Positions 9,247 through 18,378 of a stretch of DNA of 64,000 bases are shown here, in pieces. Position 1 is the first letter of the stretch. Each line of letters opens with the position of its first letter. The stretch is taken from contig NZ_FNIL01000001.1 in assembly GCF_900103955.1 (NCBI RefSeq), forward strand, positions 434,001 through 498,000, in the 5' to 3' direction. The notes beneath the pieces are model-generated. The model saw only the letters and a program-made list of their open reading frames with translations, did not search any database and was not told where the DNA came from. Origin of the DNA: Alkalicoccus daliensis (GTDB lineage: Bacteria; Bacillota; Bacilli; Bacillales; Salisediminibacteriaceae). A program made the position numbers and the translations under genes.

Positions 9247-10413
9247 GTGCCATCGCAATCAGTATGGAAGCTGAAAGGAACGTTATTTTTCTTTCATGCT
9301 TCCATGACTATTATGGTCAGTTATTTACCAGTCTATTTTCAATTTTTAGGACTTACCCCGACTGAAATTGGTATACTGCTTGCAGTGGGTCCTGCTGCAG
9401 CAATAATTGCCCAGCCATTTTGGGGTTTTATGAGTGATAAGTGGAAAACCGTTAAAAAAGTACTGCTTCTCTGTTTGGCTGGTACACTTGGTATAGGATT
9501 TATCTTATTTCAACTAAGTCACTTTTTACTTATAATTCCAGTAATATATATTTTCTTTTCATTTCTTTCTCCTGCCGGCGGTCTGGGGGACAGTCTTGCT
9601 CAAAAAGTGTCTATGGAAAAAGGAGTTTCCTTCGGGAGCATCAGAATGTGGGGCTCGCTGGGGTTTGGCTCTGCTTCTCTGGCAGGAGGATATTTACTCA
9701 GCTGGATCGGCATACAGCATATTTATGCAGTTTTTGCAGTGTTCATCGTTATGGCATTTATTTTTGCTGCTATGGCACCGGACAGCACTCCTTCCCGTAA
9801 GCCTGTAAAGTTAGAAAGTACAAAGCAGTTAATTAAAGATAAACAGCTTGTTCTTTTTTTGATGTTTGTATTCTCAATTAGTCTGACGCACCGGATAAAC
9901 GATACCTTTATTGGACTCTACATAGTGGATTTAGGAGCAGATGAATCCGTGATAGGGATGGCCTGGTTTATTGGTGTATTTACAGAAGCGTTCGTATTTG
10001 CTACCAGCGTTTACTGGATGAGAAAATTTCATCCACTGACTTTGATAGTGATTGCAGCCTCTGTTTATACAATCCGCTGGGGACTGATGTGGTTTGCGCC
10101 GAATGCTTCTTTCATCCTCGCAATTCAGGCTACACACGGGATAGCTTTTGGTATATTTTATTTGACAGCGTTTCAATTTGTAACTACCTTGGTACCAAGG
10201 GAATTAACCTCTACAGGGCATTTACTGTTTATTTCAGTATTTTTTGGTTTCTCAGGTGTAGTAGGCTCTTCGTTTGGTGGGATTATAGTTGACCTTTTTG
10301 ATTTAAAAACGCTTTATGGAATAATGGCAGGTTTAGCTGCCTTGGGAGTGGTTGGAGCACTATTATATAGAAAGTATTATATAAACCTTCAGAACAGCAG
10401 AATAGCCTCTTAA
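9247..10413 (+). CDS. MFS transporter, PPP/MFS_1-like family
   Basis: A 388-residue permease with about 12 hydrophobic helices. The conserved G-F-M-S-D-K-W cytoplasmic loop follows helix 2, and the middle of the protein has a charged linker around residues 180-200. The architecture matches sugar/nucleoside or phenylpropionate:proton symporter-like MFS members; the substrate is unknown. GTG 9247 has AAGGAG 9 nt upstream; TTG 9241 is too close to it. A hairpin without a T-tract follows at 10429-10464. Confidence 0.85.
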   Translation: MPSQSVWKLKGTLFFFHASMTIMVSYLPVYFQFLGLTPTEIGILLAVGPAAAIIAQPFWGFMSDKWKTVKKVLLLCLAGTLGIGFILFQLSHFLLIIPVIYIFFSFLSPAGGLGDSLAQKVSMEKGVSFGSIRMWGSLGFGSASLAGGYLLSWIGIQHIYAVFAVFIVMAFIFAAMAPDSTPSRKPVKLESTKQLIKDKQLVLFLMFVFSISLTHRINDTFIGLYIVDLGADESVIGMAWFIGVFTEAFVFATSVYWMRKFHPLTLIVIAASVYTIRWGLMWFAPNASFILAIQATHGIAFGIFYLTAFQFVTTLVPRELTSTGHLLFISVFFGFSGVVGSSFGGIIVDLFDLKTLYGIMAGLAALGVVGALLYRKYYINLQNSRIAS

Positions 10414-10428
10414 AATCAGTTTTTATTA

Positions 10429-10464
10429 TCTGGAACGGAGAAAGTGCACCGGCACTGTTCCAGA
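10429..10464. other. hairpin downstream of MFS gene
   Basis: TCTGGAAC pairs with GTTCCAGA, and an inner AGTGC pairs with GCACT. No T-tract follows on either strand, so this is not a classical intrinsic terminator. It could be a processing or rho-assisted stop, or the edge of the repeat region to the right. Confidence 0.35.
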
Positions 10465-10689
10465 ATCCATTTTGAAGAACTTTCTCTCACCAAAAGAGTC
10501 GGAATAAGTTTTAGCGTAATACTCCCTGACCGTGCACGTGCAGCAGCGTTATTACTTTTTTAAACGTAACTTTTATTTTCAGGGCAGCGCAAGCGGCAGG
10601 GATTATTATGACTGCTTACAACAATATTTTTTTTATAAATATAACAGCAGCATGCTTTCGTTTTTCTTTGCACGCTTTCAGGGAGGGCC

Positions 10690-10752
10690 GTTTTCAGCTA
10701 AGTTCTTCCCTGCATGGCTCATGCAGCCAAATCAATGGAAAGCCATTGATTT
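10690..10752 (+). repeat. dispersed repeat R3, copy A
   Basis: Shares TCAGCTAA, a TTCC spacer, GCATGGCT and GCAGCCAAATCA followed by TGGAAAGC with about 18730-18800. The copies differ by small indels and point changes. No coding frame is preserved, and only about 60 nt are clearly alike. Confidence 0.55.
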
Positions 10753-11069
10753 CAAGACCCACGTCTTGCTTCGCACATGCTTTCTTGGTCTTCCTAAAAC
10801 AAGGAAGACTAATTGAATCTTCTGCTCGACCTGATTCGCCCAGGAGTCGACCGCTGCGGCTGCAGCGGCAGAAAAAATAATATTACGTTAGATAAAAGTC
10901 CTGGTATAGCAGCCTTTCTGTTAAAAAACGGCTTTCCTCGGGAGCATCCGGCGTGTGCTGCAGGATTTAAGCGAAGTCTTATGATCATTTTCTCTACCTG
11001 CGGACAGGCAAGCGCAGGAGAAAATCTAATAACGAAAAGCGAATAAGCATAAGCTATTTACCACTTTTT

Positions 11070-11103
11070 CAGCAGCATCGGAATTTTTTGCTGCTGTTTT
11101 TTT
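11070..11103 (+). terminator. orphan intrinsic terminator
   Basis: CAGCAGC and GCTGCTG form a stem around a T-rich loop, directly followed by seven T residues. No protein gene precedes it for about 650 nt, which suggests a non-coding transcript or a remnant of a lost gene. Confidence 0.65.
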
Positions 11104-11462
11104 ATTGTTCCGGATTAGTGAATTTCGTCTGTCGAGGATAAATTAATCTTGAAATCAATAAAGTACATTTTTATAAAAACTATGGACATGATTACAGGCA
11201 GTTATTTTACGTTCCATCTAAAATAAAGATATAATTATTGAATAAGATAAATTCAGATCAGCTTTTACTTTGTTTAATGTACTTTATGAAAAGCTGAATT
11301 TCCGATAATAAGCTTTCTTCATGGAGAATCATCGATATATTAAAAAGATTTCTGCTGCAGAACACCTTGCGCACCTCCCTGCTGACAGCTGATATAAAAT
11401 TGAAGCTAATTTTTGATTTAAGTTTAATTGAAGAACTTAAATATGTATTTGAGGGGTAGGTT

Positions 11463-12134
11463 ATGAAAAAATGGTTTACTACAATCCTAGCTGCTGCTTT
11501 AATTATTTTAATTGTATTTCAATGGGAATTAATTGAAGAATTAAGAAGTGAAAATTTAACATATTTTACTGAAGAATTAATTCCGGAGTATGGAATCTGG
11601 CTGCTTCTGCTAACGATCCCCCTGCTGATAGCCCAAAATATTTTTACGGTTTTTCCGGTGATAGTAATTATCATAATCCATATGCTTGCTTTTAACTTTG
11701 CACAAGCTTTTTTATTAAGTTTTATCGGGGTGATGGCAGGTTCTACACTTTGTTTTTTATTAGCTAGGTCTTGGAGCGAAAACAAAGTGAAGCAGTTCTG
11801 GAATAGGCAGGGAACGAGGTGGGTCAGGCTGGCATCCTTAATTGATAAACATGCTCTTCCAGTGATGGTAGTTTTAAGAAGCATTCCTATTATGCCAAGT
11901 AATGTTATTTCAGTCGCGGCAGCCGTTACTCCTATGAATTTTAAGACATACTTTTTTGCTACCGTGCTCGGTAACATTTCAATGGTTTGGGTCTTATCAT
12001 TATTATCCTTTCCAATATGGAATACACAAGAACAAAGTTTTTTCTTTTTTCTCCTTCTTTATTTTCTATTTTTACTTATAGTTGTGCTGGGATTTTTTTT
12101 GAAAGGAAAATTATATCCAGAGGAGGAAGCTTAA
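11463..12134 (+). CDS. TVP38/TMEM64 (VTT-domain) membrane protein, second copy
   Basis: A 223-residue VTT/DedA-superfamily membrane protein with an N-terminal transmembrane anchor (residues 5-20) and further helices. The VTT core is more divergent than in the protein at 1529-2209: F-P-V-I-V-I-I near residue 65, and R-S-I-P-I-M-P-S near 140 instead of the usual R-x-I-P-x-x-P. The ATG is preceded by GAGGGG. Its stop codon directly abuts the next start, so the two are an operon. Confidence 0.8.
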   Translation: MKKWFTTILAAALIILIVFQWELIEELRSENLTYFTEELIPEYGIWLLLLTIPLLIAQNIFTVFPVIVIIIIHMLAFNFAQAFLLSFIGVMAGSTLCFLLARSWSENKVKQFWNRQGTRWVRLASLIDKHALPVMVVLRSIPIMPSNVISVAAAVTPMNFKTYFFATVLGNISMVWVLSLLSFPIWNTQEQSFFFFLLLYFLFLLIVVLGFFLKGKLYPEEEA

Positions 12135-13082
12135 ATGTATGCGGACCTGGTGGTATTTATGGTAATCATATTGTTCTTAACAGCGCTTTTTGTTTATCTA
12201 AAAGTGCTGTCAAATTACAAACAGTCAAATGTTTTATCTCCTCAGTCCCTGAGTCCTGCAGCGGCATATTATTTATTGCAAAGAAGTGTATCCAGCAGCC
12301 AGATTACTGGAATGCTTTTATACGAAGTTTACAAAGGCAGTGTGAAAGTAGAAAATAAAAATAATGAATATGTATATAAAATAAGTGATGAATCACAGAA
12401 AGGCCTTTTGCATGAATCTTTTTTCTTAAAATGGATCTTCTATAGTATAGGATCATCTGGAAATTTTCGAACTAGTGACATATGGAATTCCACAATAACC
12501 AGTGGAGAAAGAGAAAAATTTACAGAATCAATGGAAGAATGGAAAAATTATATTGAAAAAGATTTAATTGAAAAGGGATATCTATATAATATGAATAAAG
12601 CTTTTAAAATTATGATGCTTGTTTCCTTAATTTTAATGATTACAGGCTCACTGTTCCTATTTGAAAGCATAATAGTAACAATAATTTCCTGGAGTGGCAC
12701 AGTTATCATTCTGCTGCTGGCTGTGAGCAGAAAAGGATTGACGGCAGCAGGAAATAAAAAAAAGGAAGAGCTGAATAAATATAAAAAGAATCTGCAGAGC
12801 ACCAATCAGGTAGATAAATCACCTGATCAGTTGACCCTGGACTATATATTTTCCATCTCATTAAATACAAAAAGTGATTTTACTGATCATTACCGAGTAT
12901 TGGATGCTTCGGAAGTAAGGATCAGACAGGATGTATTTCCTTTATATATGGCTGGATCCGGAGCAGCTCTTATAATTCAGCAGGAAGATATAGAAGACCT
13001 TGATAGTGCTTTTTCTGCCTATTTATACTCTCCATCTGCAGAGAGCCCTGACACTATTTCCGATTTTTTTTCCGGCGAGTAA
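12135..13082 (+). CDS. DUF2207-like membrane protein
   Basis: A 315-residue protein with an N-terminal transmembrane helix (4-22) and a hairpin of two helices near 158-200. The intervening part begins L-S-P-A-A-A-Y-Y-L-L and has a winged-helix look, resembling the C-terminal half of DUF2207 membrane proteins; the large extracellular DUF2207 domain is absent. This assignment is by pattern only. Function is unknown. AGGAGG lies before the ATG, inside the upstream VTT gene. The 3' end overlaps the convergent gene by 29 bp. Confidence 0.6.
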   Translation: MYADLVVFMVIILFLTALFVYLKVLSNYKQSNVLSPQSLSPAAAYYLLQRSVSSSQITGMLLYEVYKGSVKVENKNNEYVYKISDESQKGLLHESFFLKWIFYSIGSSGNFRTSDIWNSTITSGEREKFTESMEEWKNYIEKDLIEKGYLYNMNKAFKIMMLVSLILMITGSLFLFESIIVTIISWSGTVIILLLAVSRKGLTAAGNKKKEELNKYKKNLQSTNQVDKSPDQLTLDYIFSISLNTKSDFTDHYRVLDASEVRIRQDVFPLYMAGSGAALIIQQEDIEDLDSAFSAYLYSPSAESPDTISDFFSGE

Positions 13083-13815
13083 GCTGAAAGCGCCATGCAG
13101 CAAAATGATTCATTACGAGTTTGTGAATTAAAGCCTGGCTGTACACATACAGAAGCCAGGGAACCGCGGGTTTAAAATGAGTGATTGCTGCATAAGTCAG
13201 GCCGGGTTTTACACTTGAGCGCACAAACCAAAGCCTGCCTTTCGAATGATTGGATTTTTTAACCAGTAAACCGCCGCTTACGATCCACGAACTAACTGCA
13301 GCAGGCATCCTTGCAGAAGTATCTTTAGCCAGTTCAATTAATGGGACCCGCAGCAAAATCAGCTTAACTTTATCATTATTATAAGATACACGGATTACCT
13401 TTTTGGTCCATCGGGGCAGAAACCGGAAATAGCTTCTGGCAATATCTTCTGCCGGCGATACTGATTTCTCATGCCAGGCCTGCACGGAAGTAACGTGCCT
13501 TCCAGCCTTTTTATCAATGGTTAGTTGTTTATTTTCTTCGAGAATTAGAGTTGTGCGGTGTATTGCTGCCCAATGTCTGAAAAGCTCCAGTATAAATGCC
13601 TGCTGAACCTCTGGCTTTCCCTGCTGAAAAGCATCGTTTGTGGAAAGCGGGAGAAGGAGAATTACCGTATCATACATTTCACACACTTTTTTTATTGCGG
13701 CAGGTGTTATTCTTAAACAACCGGGCTGCAGGCTGGCGTGCATGCGATAAAAGTCAGTATTTTCTTTTATTTCAGGAATATTATCGTCTATATATATCAT
13801 TGCTCTGCGATTCAT
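13054..13815 (-). CDS. conserved hypothetical protein
   Basis: A 253-residue basic protein that I do not recognise. It has no signal peptide or clear membrane helix. The C-terminal part carries V-S-G-G-L-L-V, then a G-R-L-x-F-V-type strand and an aromatic P-W-L-L-Y-V-Y-S-Q-A-L-I-H-K-L-V-M segment. ATG 13815 has GTGAGG 6 nt upstream; GTG 13827 lies on that site. It is divergent from the ywpF-like gene and overlaps the convergent DUF2207-like gene. Confidence 0.65.
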   Translation of the reverse strand: MNRRAMIYIDDNIPEIKENTDFYRMHASLQPGCLRITPAAIKKVCEMYDTVILLLPLSTNDAFQQGKPEVQQAFILELFRHWAAIHRTTLILEENKQLTIDKKAGRHVTSVQAWHEKSVSPAEDIARSYFRFLPRWTKKVIRVSYNNDKVKLILLRVPLIELAKDTSARMPAAVSSWIVSGGLLVKKSNHSKGRLWFVRSSVKPGLTYAAITHFKPAVPWLLYVYSQALIHKLVMNHFAAWRFQLTRRKKNRK

Positions 13816-13920
13816 AGTAAACCTCACTTTCTTTTCATGCTACACTTAATTTACACAATCCGCAGGTTAAATAATAAATTATTAAGCTACTTATTTTACT
13901 TTATAAACAGGAGTGATTTC

Positions 13921-14424
13921 ATGAAAACGTTCCGTCTTTGTTCTCTGATAATTTTATTCGACGAACCCCCTGCAGAAAATGAATCTGTACGCGGTAAAGA
14001 AATCCCTATAAAAGAGGGACTTATCATCAATAAGGAAGAGTCTGAAAAAAACTGGCTGTTAGAAGCAGTTGTCCACAAAGACTGGAAAAATTTCTTTGAA
14101 GAGTATATCAGCCGAGACCAGCATGTAATGGCGGAAGTGACTATTACAAAAAGAACGAATGATCCTGCAACCTTATACTGCCAGATTAAAGCAGTCCATG
14201 AACTGCAGGAGCATTTGTCTATTCATATTGAAGGACGAATTGTAGCAAAGAAGGAAGACCTCTCTGATATGCTGTTAAGAAACTTGCTTGACGAAGGTTT
14301 CAGCGGGGAAGAACTGTACGCTGAATTCCGCCGCCGAAAAAAAGACAGGGGCCGTGCCATTCAGGGTATTCTTTCAAATGCCTATGAACAAGCAAGAGCA
14401 AAAGGTTTTGATGAAAAAAAATGA
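13921..14424 (+). CDS. YwpF-like protein
   Basis: A 167-residue soluble protein resembling Bacillus YwpF (YwpF-like family): M-K-T-F-R-L start, G-L-I-I-N-K-E-E and W-L-L-E-A-V-V in the first 55 residues, and V-T-I-T-K-R-T-N-x-P-A near residue 75. B. subtilis YwpF is known mainly as a gene of unknown role. ATG 13921 follows AGGAGTGA. It overlaps the amidohydrolase gene by 4 bp (ATGA). Confidence 0.7.
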   Translation: MKTFRLCSLIILFDEPPAENESVRGKEIPIKEGLIINKEESEKNWLLEAVVHKDWKNFFEEYISRDQHVMAEVTITKRTNDPATLYCQIKAVHELQEHLSIHIEGRIVAKKEDLSDMLLRNLLDEGFSGEELYAEFRRRKKDRGRAIQGILSNAYEQARAKGFDEKK

Positions 14425-15266
14425 AGATTATAGATACTCATATTCATCTTTCGCATATTGAATCATTCCAGCATACAGCAAAAAACATTTCACAGGTAAA
14501 TTATACCCACCAGGGCCTGTTGGACGAAATGTATCATAGTGGCGTAATACACAGTATCGGCATGGGCCTGCATGAAATGGAGGGAGGACAAGGTTTTCCT
14601 GATAAATCTGCAGTCACTCCCATGGGTTTGGATTTATTAAAAGGAAGCTGCAAACAAATATCTTTATGTGCAGGGATTAATCCGTATCGATTATCTAAAG
14701 GAGATCTGCATAAGTTAGAACGTGTGCTGCTGGATGAACGGACTGTAGGAATTAAAATTTATCTGGGTTATTATCCATTTTTTCCTTATGACAAAGTGTA
14801 TCAGCCTGTATACGAATTAGCACGCAGATATTCACTACCTGTCGTTTTTCATACGGGCGACACCTATTCCAAAAGAGGATTATTAAAATATTCACATCCA
14901 CTTTCTATAGATGAAGTCGCTGTTTATCACCCGGAAGTTACATTTATTTTAGCTCACCTTGGTGATCCATGGATGCTTGATGCTGCTGAAATCCTGTACA
15001 AAAATGATAATGTATACGCGGATCTTTCCGGTCTTATTGTCGGCTCAGAAAAAGAAGTAGAAAGAATCTGTGCAATTCCGCACTACTTTGATCATTTCCG
15101 GCATGCACTTGCTTATGGCGATTCATATGATAAGCTTTTATTTGGAAGTGACTGGCCCCTTGTCCCTTTAATACCTTATATTAATTTTATTAAATCAGTT
15201 ATACCTGCGGAACACTGGGAAGATGTATTTTATAATAACGCTTTAAAGGTTTTTAAAAAATTATAA
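14421..15266 (+). CDS. amidohydrolase-2 family metal-dependent hydrolase
   Basis: A 281-residue TIM-barrel protein of the amidohydrolase superfamily. Metal-ligand motifs are visible in order: D-T-H-I-H (H7, H9), V-V-F-H-T-G-D, I-L-A-H-L-G-D and F-G-S-D-W-P, the last giving the catalytic Asp. This is the set seen in ACMSD/TIM-like amidohydrolase-2 enzymes; the substrate cannot be told. It is coupled to the YwpF-like gene by an ATGA overlap. Confidence 0.82.
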   Translation: MKIIDTHIHLSHIESFQHTAKNISQVNYTHQGLLDEMYHSGVIHSIGMGLHEMEGGQGFPDKSAVTPMGLDLLKGSCKQISLCAGINPYRLSKGDLHKLERVLLDERTVGIKIYLGYYPFFPYDKVYQPVYELARRYSLPVVFHTGDTYSKRGLLKYSHPLSIDEVAVYHPEVTFILAHLGDPWMLDAAEILYKNDNVYADLSGLIVGSEKEVERICAIPHYFDHFRHALAYGDSYDKLLFGSDWPLVPLIPYINFIKSVIPAEHWEDVFYNNALKVFKKL

Positions 15267-15334
15267 TTTAAGCTGATTATACTTGTATAATTTAGTACAT
15301 AAGCTTAGAATTACGAAAGAAAGGAGCTGACGAG

Positions 15335-16135
15335 ATGCTACATAAAAAGAAATTTTTAACTGCAGCAGCAGGAATTGCTCTACTGACTGCCTGTGGTGAT
15401 ACTAATAATGAAAATGCAGCTGAGGAAAATCATCAGGAAGAAGCAAACAGCAATGCGGAGGAAACTGAGCAGAACGAACAATCAGAGATTGAAGAGGAAG
15501 AAAATGAAAATAATAGCGCCGCTGCCGTGACTGAGGGAGGATTGGAAATGCCTCAGATTTCTGGAGAAACTGAAAGTCTTCCTCAAGCAGTTATTGAAAC
15601 AAATATGGGAGATATTGAAGTAGTTTTTTATCCGGAGAAAGCTCCTTTAGCGGTCGAAAATTTTCTGACGCTGGCAGAAGAGGATTATTACAATGATGTT
15701 ATTTTTCATCGGGTAATCGAAGATTTTATGATTCAGGGCGGTGATCCTTCCGGTACAGGTATGGGAGGAGAGAGTGCTTTTGGTGAAGCTTTTGAAGATG
15801 AGTTTGATCCATCTCTTGCGCACTTTAATGGAGCACTATCCATGGCCAACAGTGGTCCGGACTCAAACGGAAGTCAATTTTTTATTGTGCAGGCTGGCAG
15901 TGAGAATCTGACAGAAGAAATGTTTGAAGAAAGCGGTTTTCCGGAAGAAACTATAGAGCATTATCTTGAAGTAGGTGGTACGCCTCACCTTGATAACCGC
16001 CATACTGTTTTCGGCCATGTTATAAGTGGAATGGACGTAGTGGATGAAATTGCTACTGTTGAGACTGAAGGTGCAGATATGCCTGCAGAAGATATTGTAA
16101 TCGAAGATATCGTTATAACTGAAGATATGGAATAA
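15335..16135 (+). CDS. lipoprotein peptidyl-prolyl cis-trans isomerase, cyclophilin type
   Basis: A 266-residue exported isomerase. The signal peptide ends in the lipobox L-T-A-C (Cys20), so the protein should be lipid-anchored on the outer face of the membrane. Residues 23-65 are a Glu/Asn-rich linker, and the cyclophilin domain spans about 85-262. Its motifs are V-E-N-F-L, F-H-R-V-I-x-x-F-M-I-Q-G-G-D, N-G-S-Q-F-F-I and H-T-V-F-G-H-V. It probably helps fold secreted proteins. The acidic linker fits a salty or alkaline habitat (inference). A bidirectional terminator follows. Confidence 0.93.
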   Translation: MLHKKKFLTAAAGIALLTACGDTNNENAAEENHQEEANSNAEETEQNEQSEIEEEENENNSAAAVTEGGLEMPQISGETESLPQAVIETNMGDIEVVFYPEKAPLAVENFLTLAEEDYYNDVIFHRVIEDFMIQGGDPSGTGMGGESAFGEAFEDEFDPSLAHFNGALSMANSGPDSNGSQFFIVQAGSENLTEEMFEESGFPEETIEHYLEVGGTPHLDNRHTVFGHVISGMDVVDEIATVETEGADMPAEDIVIEDIVITEDME

Positions 16136-16152
16136 ATTAATGTTTTACTTCC

Positions 16153-16190
16153 AAGAAAAAAGACCCCGGGTTTCCGGAGTCTTTTTTCTT
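16153..16190. terminator. bidirectional intrinsic terminator
   Basis: An A-rich left arm runs into GACCCCGG, which pairs with CCGGAGTC (one G-T wobble), and the right arm ends in CTTTTTTCTT. Both strands read as stem plus T-tract, so it can stop the cyclophilin gene and the convergent small membrane gene. Confidence 0.85.
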
Positions 16191-16201
16191 ATGTATACCG
16201 A

Positions 16202-16399
16202 TTATTTAGCATTATCACGGAACATATAAAATACAAAGATTGCCAGGATTACAAAAGCTAAAATGGAAAAAATAATTTCAGTAAATCCCATCCCGCCATT
16301 GTCAGATCCATTCCCATTTTCCGCTGCAAATACTACAGCTGAAGGAAGAAGCAGGAACAAAGCAGAAAAAATTCCAAAGGGCATTAACTTATTCAGCAT
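16202..16399 (-). CDS. small exported membrane peptide
   Basis: A 65-residue protein with a signal peptide ending V-V-F-A (about residue 25), a short Gly/Asn/Asp-rich stretch and one C-terminal transmembrane helix (about 40-60), ending in a short charged tail. I do not recognise the family. The ATG has a GGAGGTTTAA-type ribosome site. Its terminator is shared with the convergent cyclophilin gene. Confidence 0.65.
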   Translation of the reverse strand: MLNKLMPFGIFSALFLLLPSAVVFAAENGNGSDNGGMGFTEIIFSILAFVILAIFVFYMFRDNAK

Positions 16400-16572
16400 A
16401 CAATTAAACCTCCAATTCTACTCACATATCACGTTTATTATAAAATGAAATACTGCGCAAAGCAAATTTTTTAATAAGTTCATGTAATATATATATAAAA
16501 GATATATAGCAGTAAACCATAAGTCATGGTAATCTAGACTTATAAAGGGTTTATTATGAAAGGGGTATTTAA

Positions 16573-17457
16573 TTGAAGACTGATGGAATATTATTAGAAA
16601 GCGGAACAAACGAACTGGAAGTGATTGTATTTAAGGTTGGTAACGGTACATTTGGTATTAATGTTATGAAAGTAAGAGAAATAATCCAACCTGTGGAAGT
16701 CACGAAGATGCCCCATTCCCCTAAAAATGTGGAGGGTGTTATCCGCCTGCGGGATGAAATTATTCCTTTGATTAACCTATCCGAGGCACTTGGATTTCCC
16801 CCGTTGGAAGAGCATTCGGCAGATAAGCTGATAGTCTCTGAACTAAATCAAGTAAAAGTAGCATTTCGTGTTCATGCTGTGTCACGAATTCACCGTATAT
16901 CCTGGGAACAAATTGAAAAGCCGAATCAACTGAGTCAGGGCCTGGAAGAATTAACTATTGGTGTAGTGAAGATGCAGGATAACATGGTTCTTTTAATAGA
17001 TTATGAAAAAATCGTATATGATATTATGCCTGAAGCAGGGTTATCTCTAAAAAAACTAGATGGATCTATAAATATTAAACGAGCAGAAAAAAAACTGCTA
17101 ATCGCAGAGGACTCAAGAATACTGAGACAGCTTTTGGAAGAAACTTTAAAAGAAGCTGGATATTCAAATTTAAACTTTACTTCAGATGGAAAAGAAGCTT
17201 GGGAATATTTGAATGACAGTGAGTCGTCTTTCGACGCAATTATAACCGATATTGAAATGCCGGTGATGGATGGGCATCATTTAACTAAAATTATAAAGGA
17301 GAATGAAGTTTATAAAAGCATTCCTGTCATAATTTTTTCTTCTTTAATAACTGGAGATCTGTTTCATAAAGGAGAAACAGTTGGCGCAGATGCACAGATA
17401 AGCAAACCTGAAATAGGCCAGCTTGTAAGAAAACTTGATGAACTGACTGGCTTGTAG
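16573..17457 (+). CDS. cheV: chemotaxis coupling protein CheV
   Basis: A 294-residue two-domain chemotaxis protein: a CheW-like coupling domain (about 12-155) followed by a response-regulator receiver domain (about 172-292). The receiver keeps the acidic pair E179-D180, the phosphoacceptor Asp226 in I-T-D-I-E-M-P, and a late S-K-P lysine motif. CheV links receptors to the CheA kinase and contributes to adaptation in Bacillus. The start is TTG 16573, with AAAGGGG 9 nt upstream. No other chemotaxis gene lies nearby, as is usual for cheV. Confidence 0.94.
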   Translation: MKTDGILLESGTNELEVIVFKVGNGTFGINVMKVREIIQPVEVTKMPHSPKNVEGVIRLRDEIIPLINLSEALGFPPLEEHSADKLIVSELNQVKVAFRVHAVSRIHRISWEQIEKPNQLSQGLEELTIGVVKMQDNMVLLIDYEKIVYDIMPEAGLSLKKLDGSINIKRAEKKLLIAEDSRILRQLLEETLKEAGYSNLNFTSDGKEAWEYLNDSESSFDAIITDIEMPVMDGHHLTKIIKENEVYKSIPVIIFSSLITGDLFHKGETVGADAQISKPEIGQLVRKLDELTGL

Positions 17458-17554
17458 CCGCCTGAGTATTCACTATATTGAACAGCAGGCACATCAAAAG
17501 CTTTTACAAAAAGCTGTTTATTAATACAGGAATCATAAATATAATAAATTCATT

Positions 17555-17588
17555 ACCGTATTCTATAACAGAGAATGCGGTTTTTTAA
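17555..17588 (+). terminator. intrinsic terminator of cheV
   Basis: ACCGTATTCT pairs with AGAATGCGGT (one wobble) across a short loop, followed by TTTTTT. It sits about 100 nt after the cheV stop. Confidence 0.75.
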
Positions 17589-17604
17589 ATTTTTTATGAT
17601 GTTT

Positions 17605-17765
17605 TACAATGATACTTTTTTTGGATCTGCTAAAGATTGGTGTGGTTAAAAGAAAAGCCTGTGTCCTTTTTCTGCGCTTGGTGCGGAGAAATCCTTCCGC
17701 TATCCCTTCGAAATAAGCAGGGTTCCGCGCAGCCAATCCAAGCAAGACAAAAATCGTCTTACTTG
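17605..17765 (-). repeat. dispersed repeat R2, copy B
   Basis: The - strand matches 440-595. The best-conserved segment (about 17700-17755) is nearly identical, and similarity weakens beyond it. It lies upstream of R1 copy B with an unrelated-looking spacer of about 120 nt. Confidence 0.7.
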
Positions 17766-17892
17766 GATTCAAGAGCCCGGATGGCTTTCCACCTGCTTTA
17801 CGAATTCGTCTGCAGTTCGAGACGAATCTTTGATCTTCACGCTTTCTTTTTCCACAGGCGTCTACACCGCTTTGTCTTCACTATTTTAGTAG

Positions 17893-18178
17893 AAAAGCTT
17901 GTAATAGAAACAACCTTTTTCTTTGGTTTCGCCAATGGAAAAACGAAGCGAAAGCCGGCAGACGCCTGTATAGAGAGTGAGCATTGCTCCGCTCGCCCAG
18001 CAGTCAGCTTCACTAAGAGTACGAAGATGACTTTAAGATCATTTGGTCGGCTGCACCAATGCTGCCGGCGGTGAAAGTGCACACCTCCTTTGGAAGAATG
18101 AGCTAAAAAGAGCCAGAAGTGAAGCGGGGAAGCAGAAGAACTCTTCCACTGCAGATCAGGTTCAGCAAAGTTTCCTCC
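17893..18178 (+). repeat. dispersed repeat R1, copy B
   Basis: Homologous to the - strand of about 128-400 and to about 62340-62605. The helix GTCAGCTTC/GAAGATGAC corresponds to the perfect GTCCTCTTCAC/GTGAAGAGGAC stem of copy A; the fourth pair has changed from C-G to A-T on both sides. The later GTCGGC/GCCGGC helix is also kept. It lies in the gap between cheV and the YhfH-like gene. Confidence 0.75.
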
Positions 18179-18378
18179 CTGCAGCATTGACCATTATCAG
18201 TTACCTTCATGCAGAAAAACTGCACCATAAAAGATGAAATTATTCTGCTGTGCAACGAAGGAGTATAGTTCATAGGGTAAGGCTTTCAAAAATACATCAG
18301 CTTTATTATTTCTTTTTAGCAAACTTTTATTTTCAACGCAGCTAATTCATTGAATGAATATTTAAAAAATTTAAAAAT

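Larger units (their letters stand above)
10465..11462. other. about 1 kb gene-free stretch
   Basis: No open frame here has a ribosome site, a recognisable product or family-like composition. The stretch holds one copy of repeat R3 (about 10690-10752), a small GC-rich hairpin near 10851-10868 (CCGCTGC/GCAGCGG), an imperfect hairpin near 10990-11028 and a good intrinsic terminator at 11070-11103 with no gene before it. From 11104 to 11462 I see only AT-rich sequence leading to the next gene. Confidence 0.6.

Noticed and set aside
10532-11046. Three overlapping open frames in the gap after the MFS gene
   Set aside because: No ribosome sites, odd composition, and overlap with repeat R3 and hairpins.
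17637-18237. Open frames across R2/R1 copy B, including a peptide block also seen in copy C (R-K-P-A-D-A-C)
   Set aside because: The shared peptide is a by-product of nucleotide similarity; copy A has an indel in it and no copy has a ribosome site.
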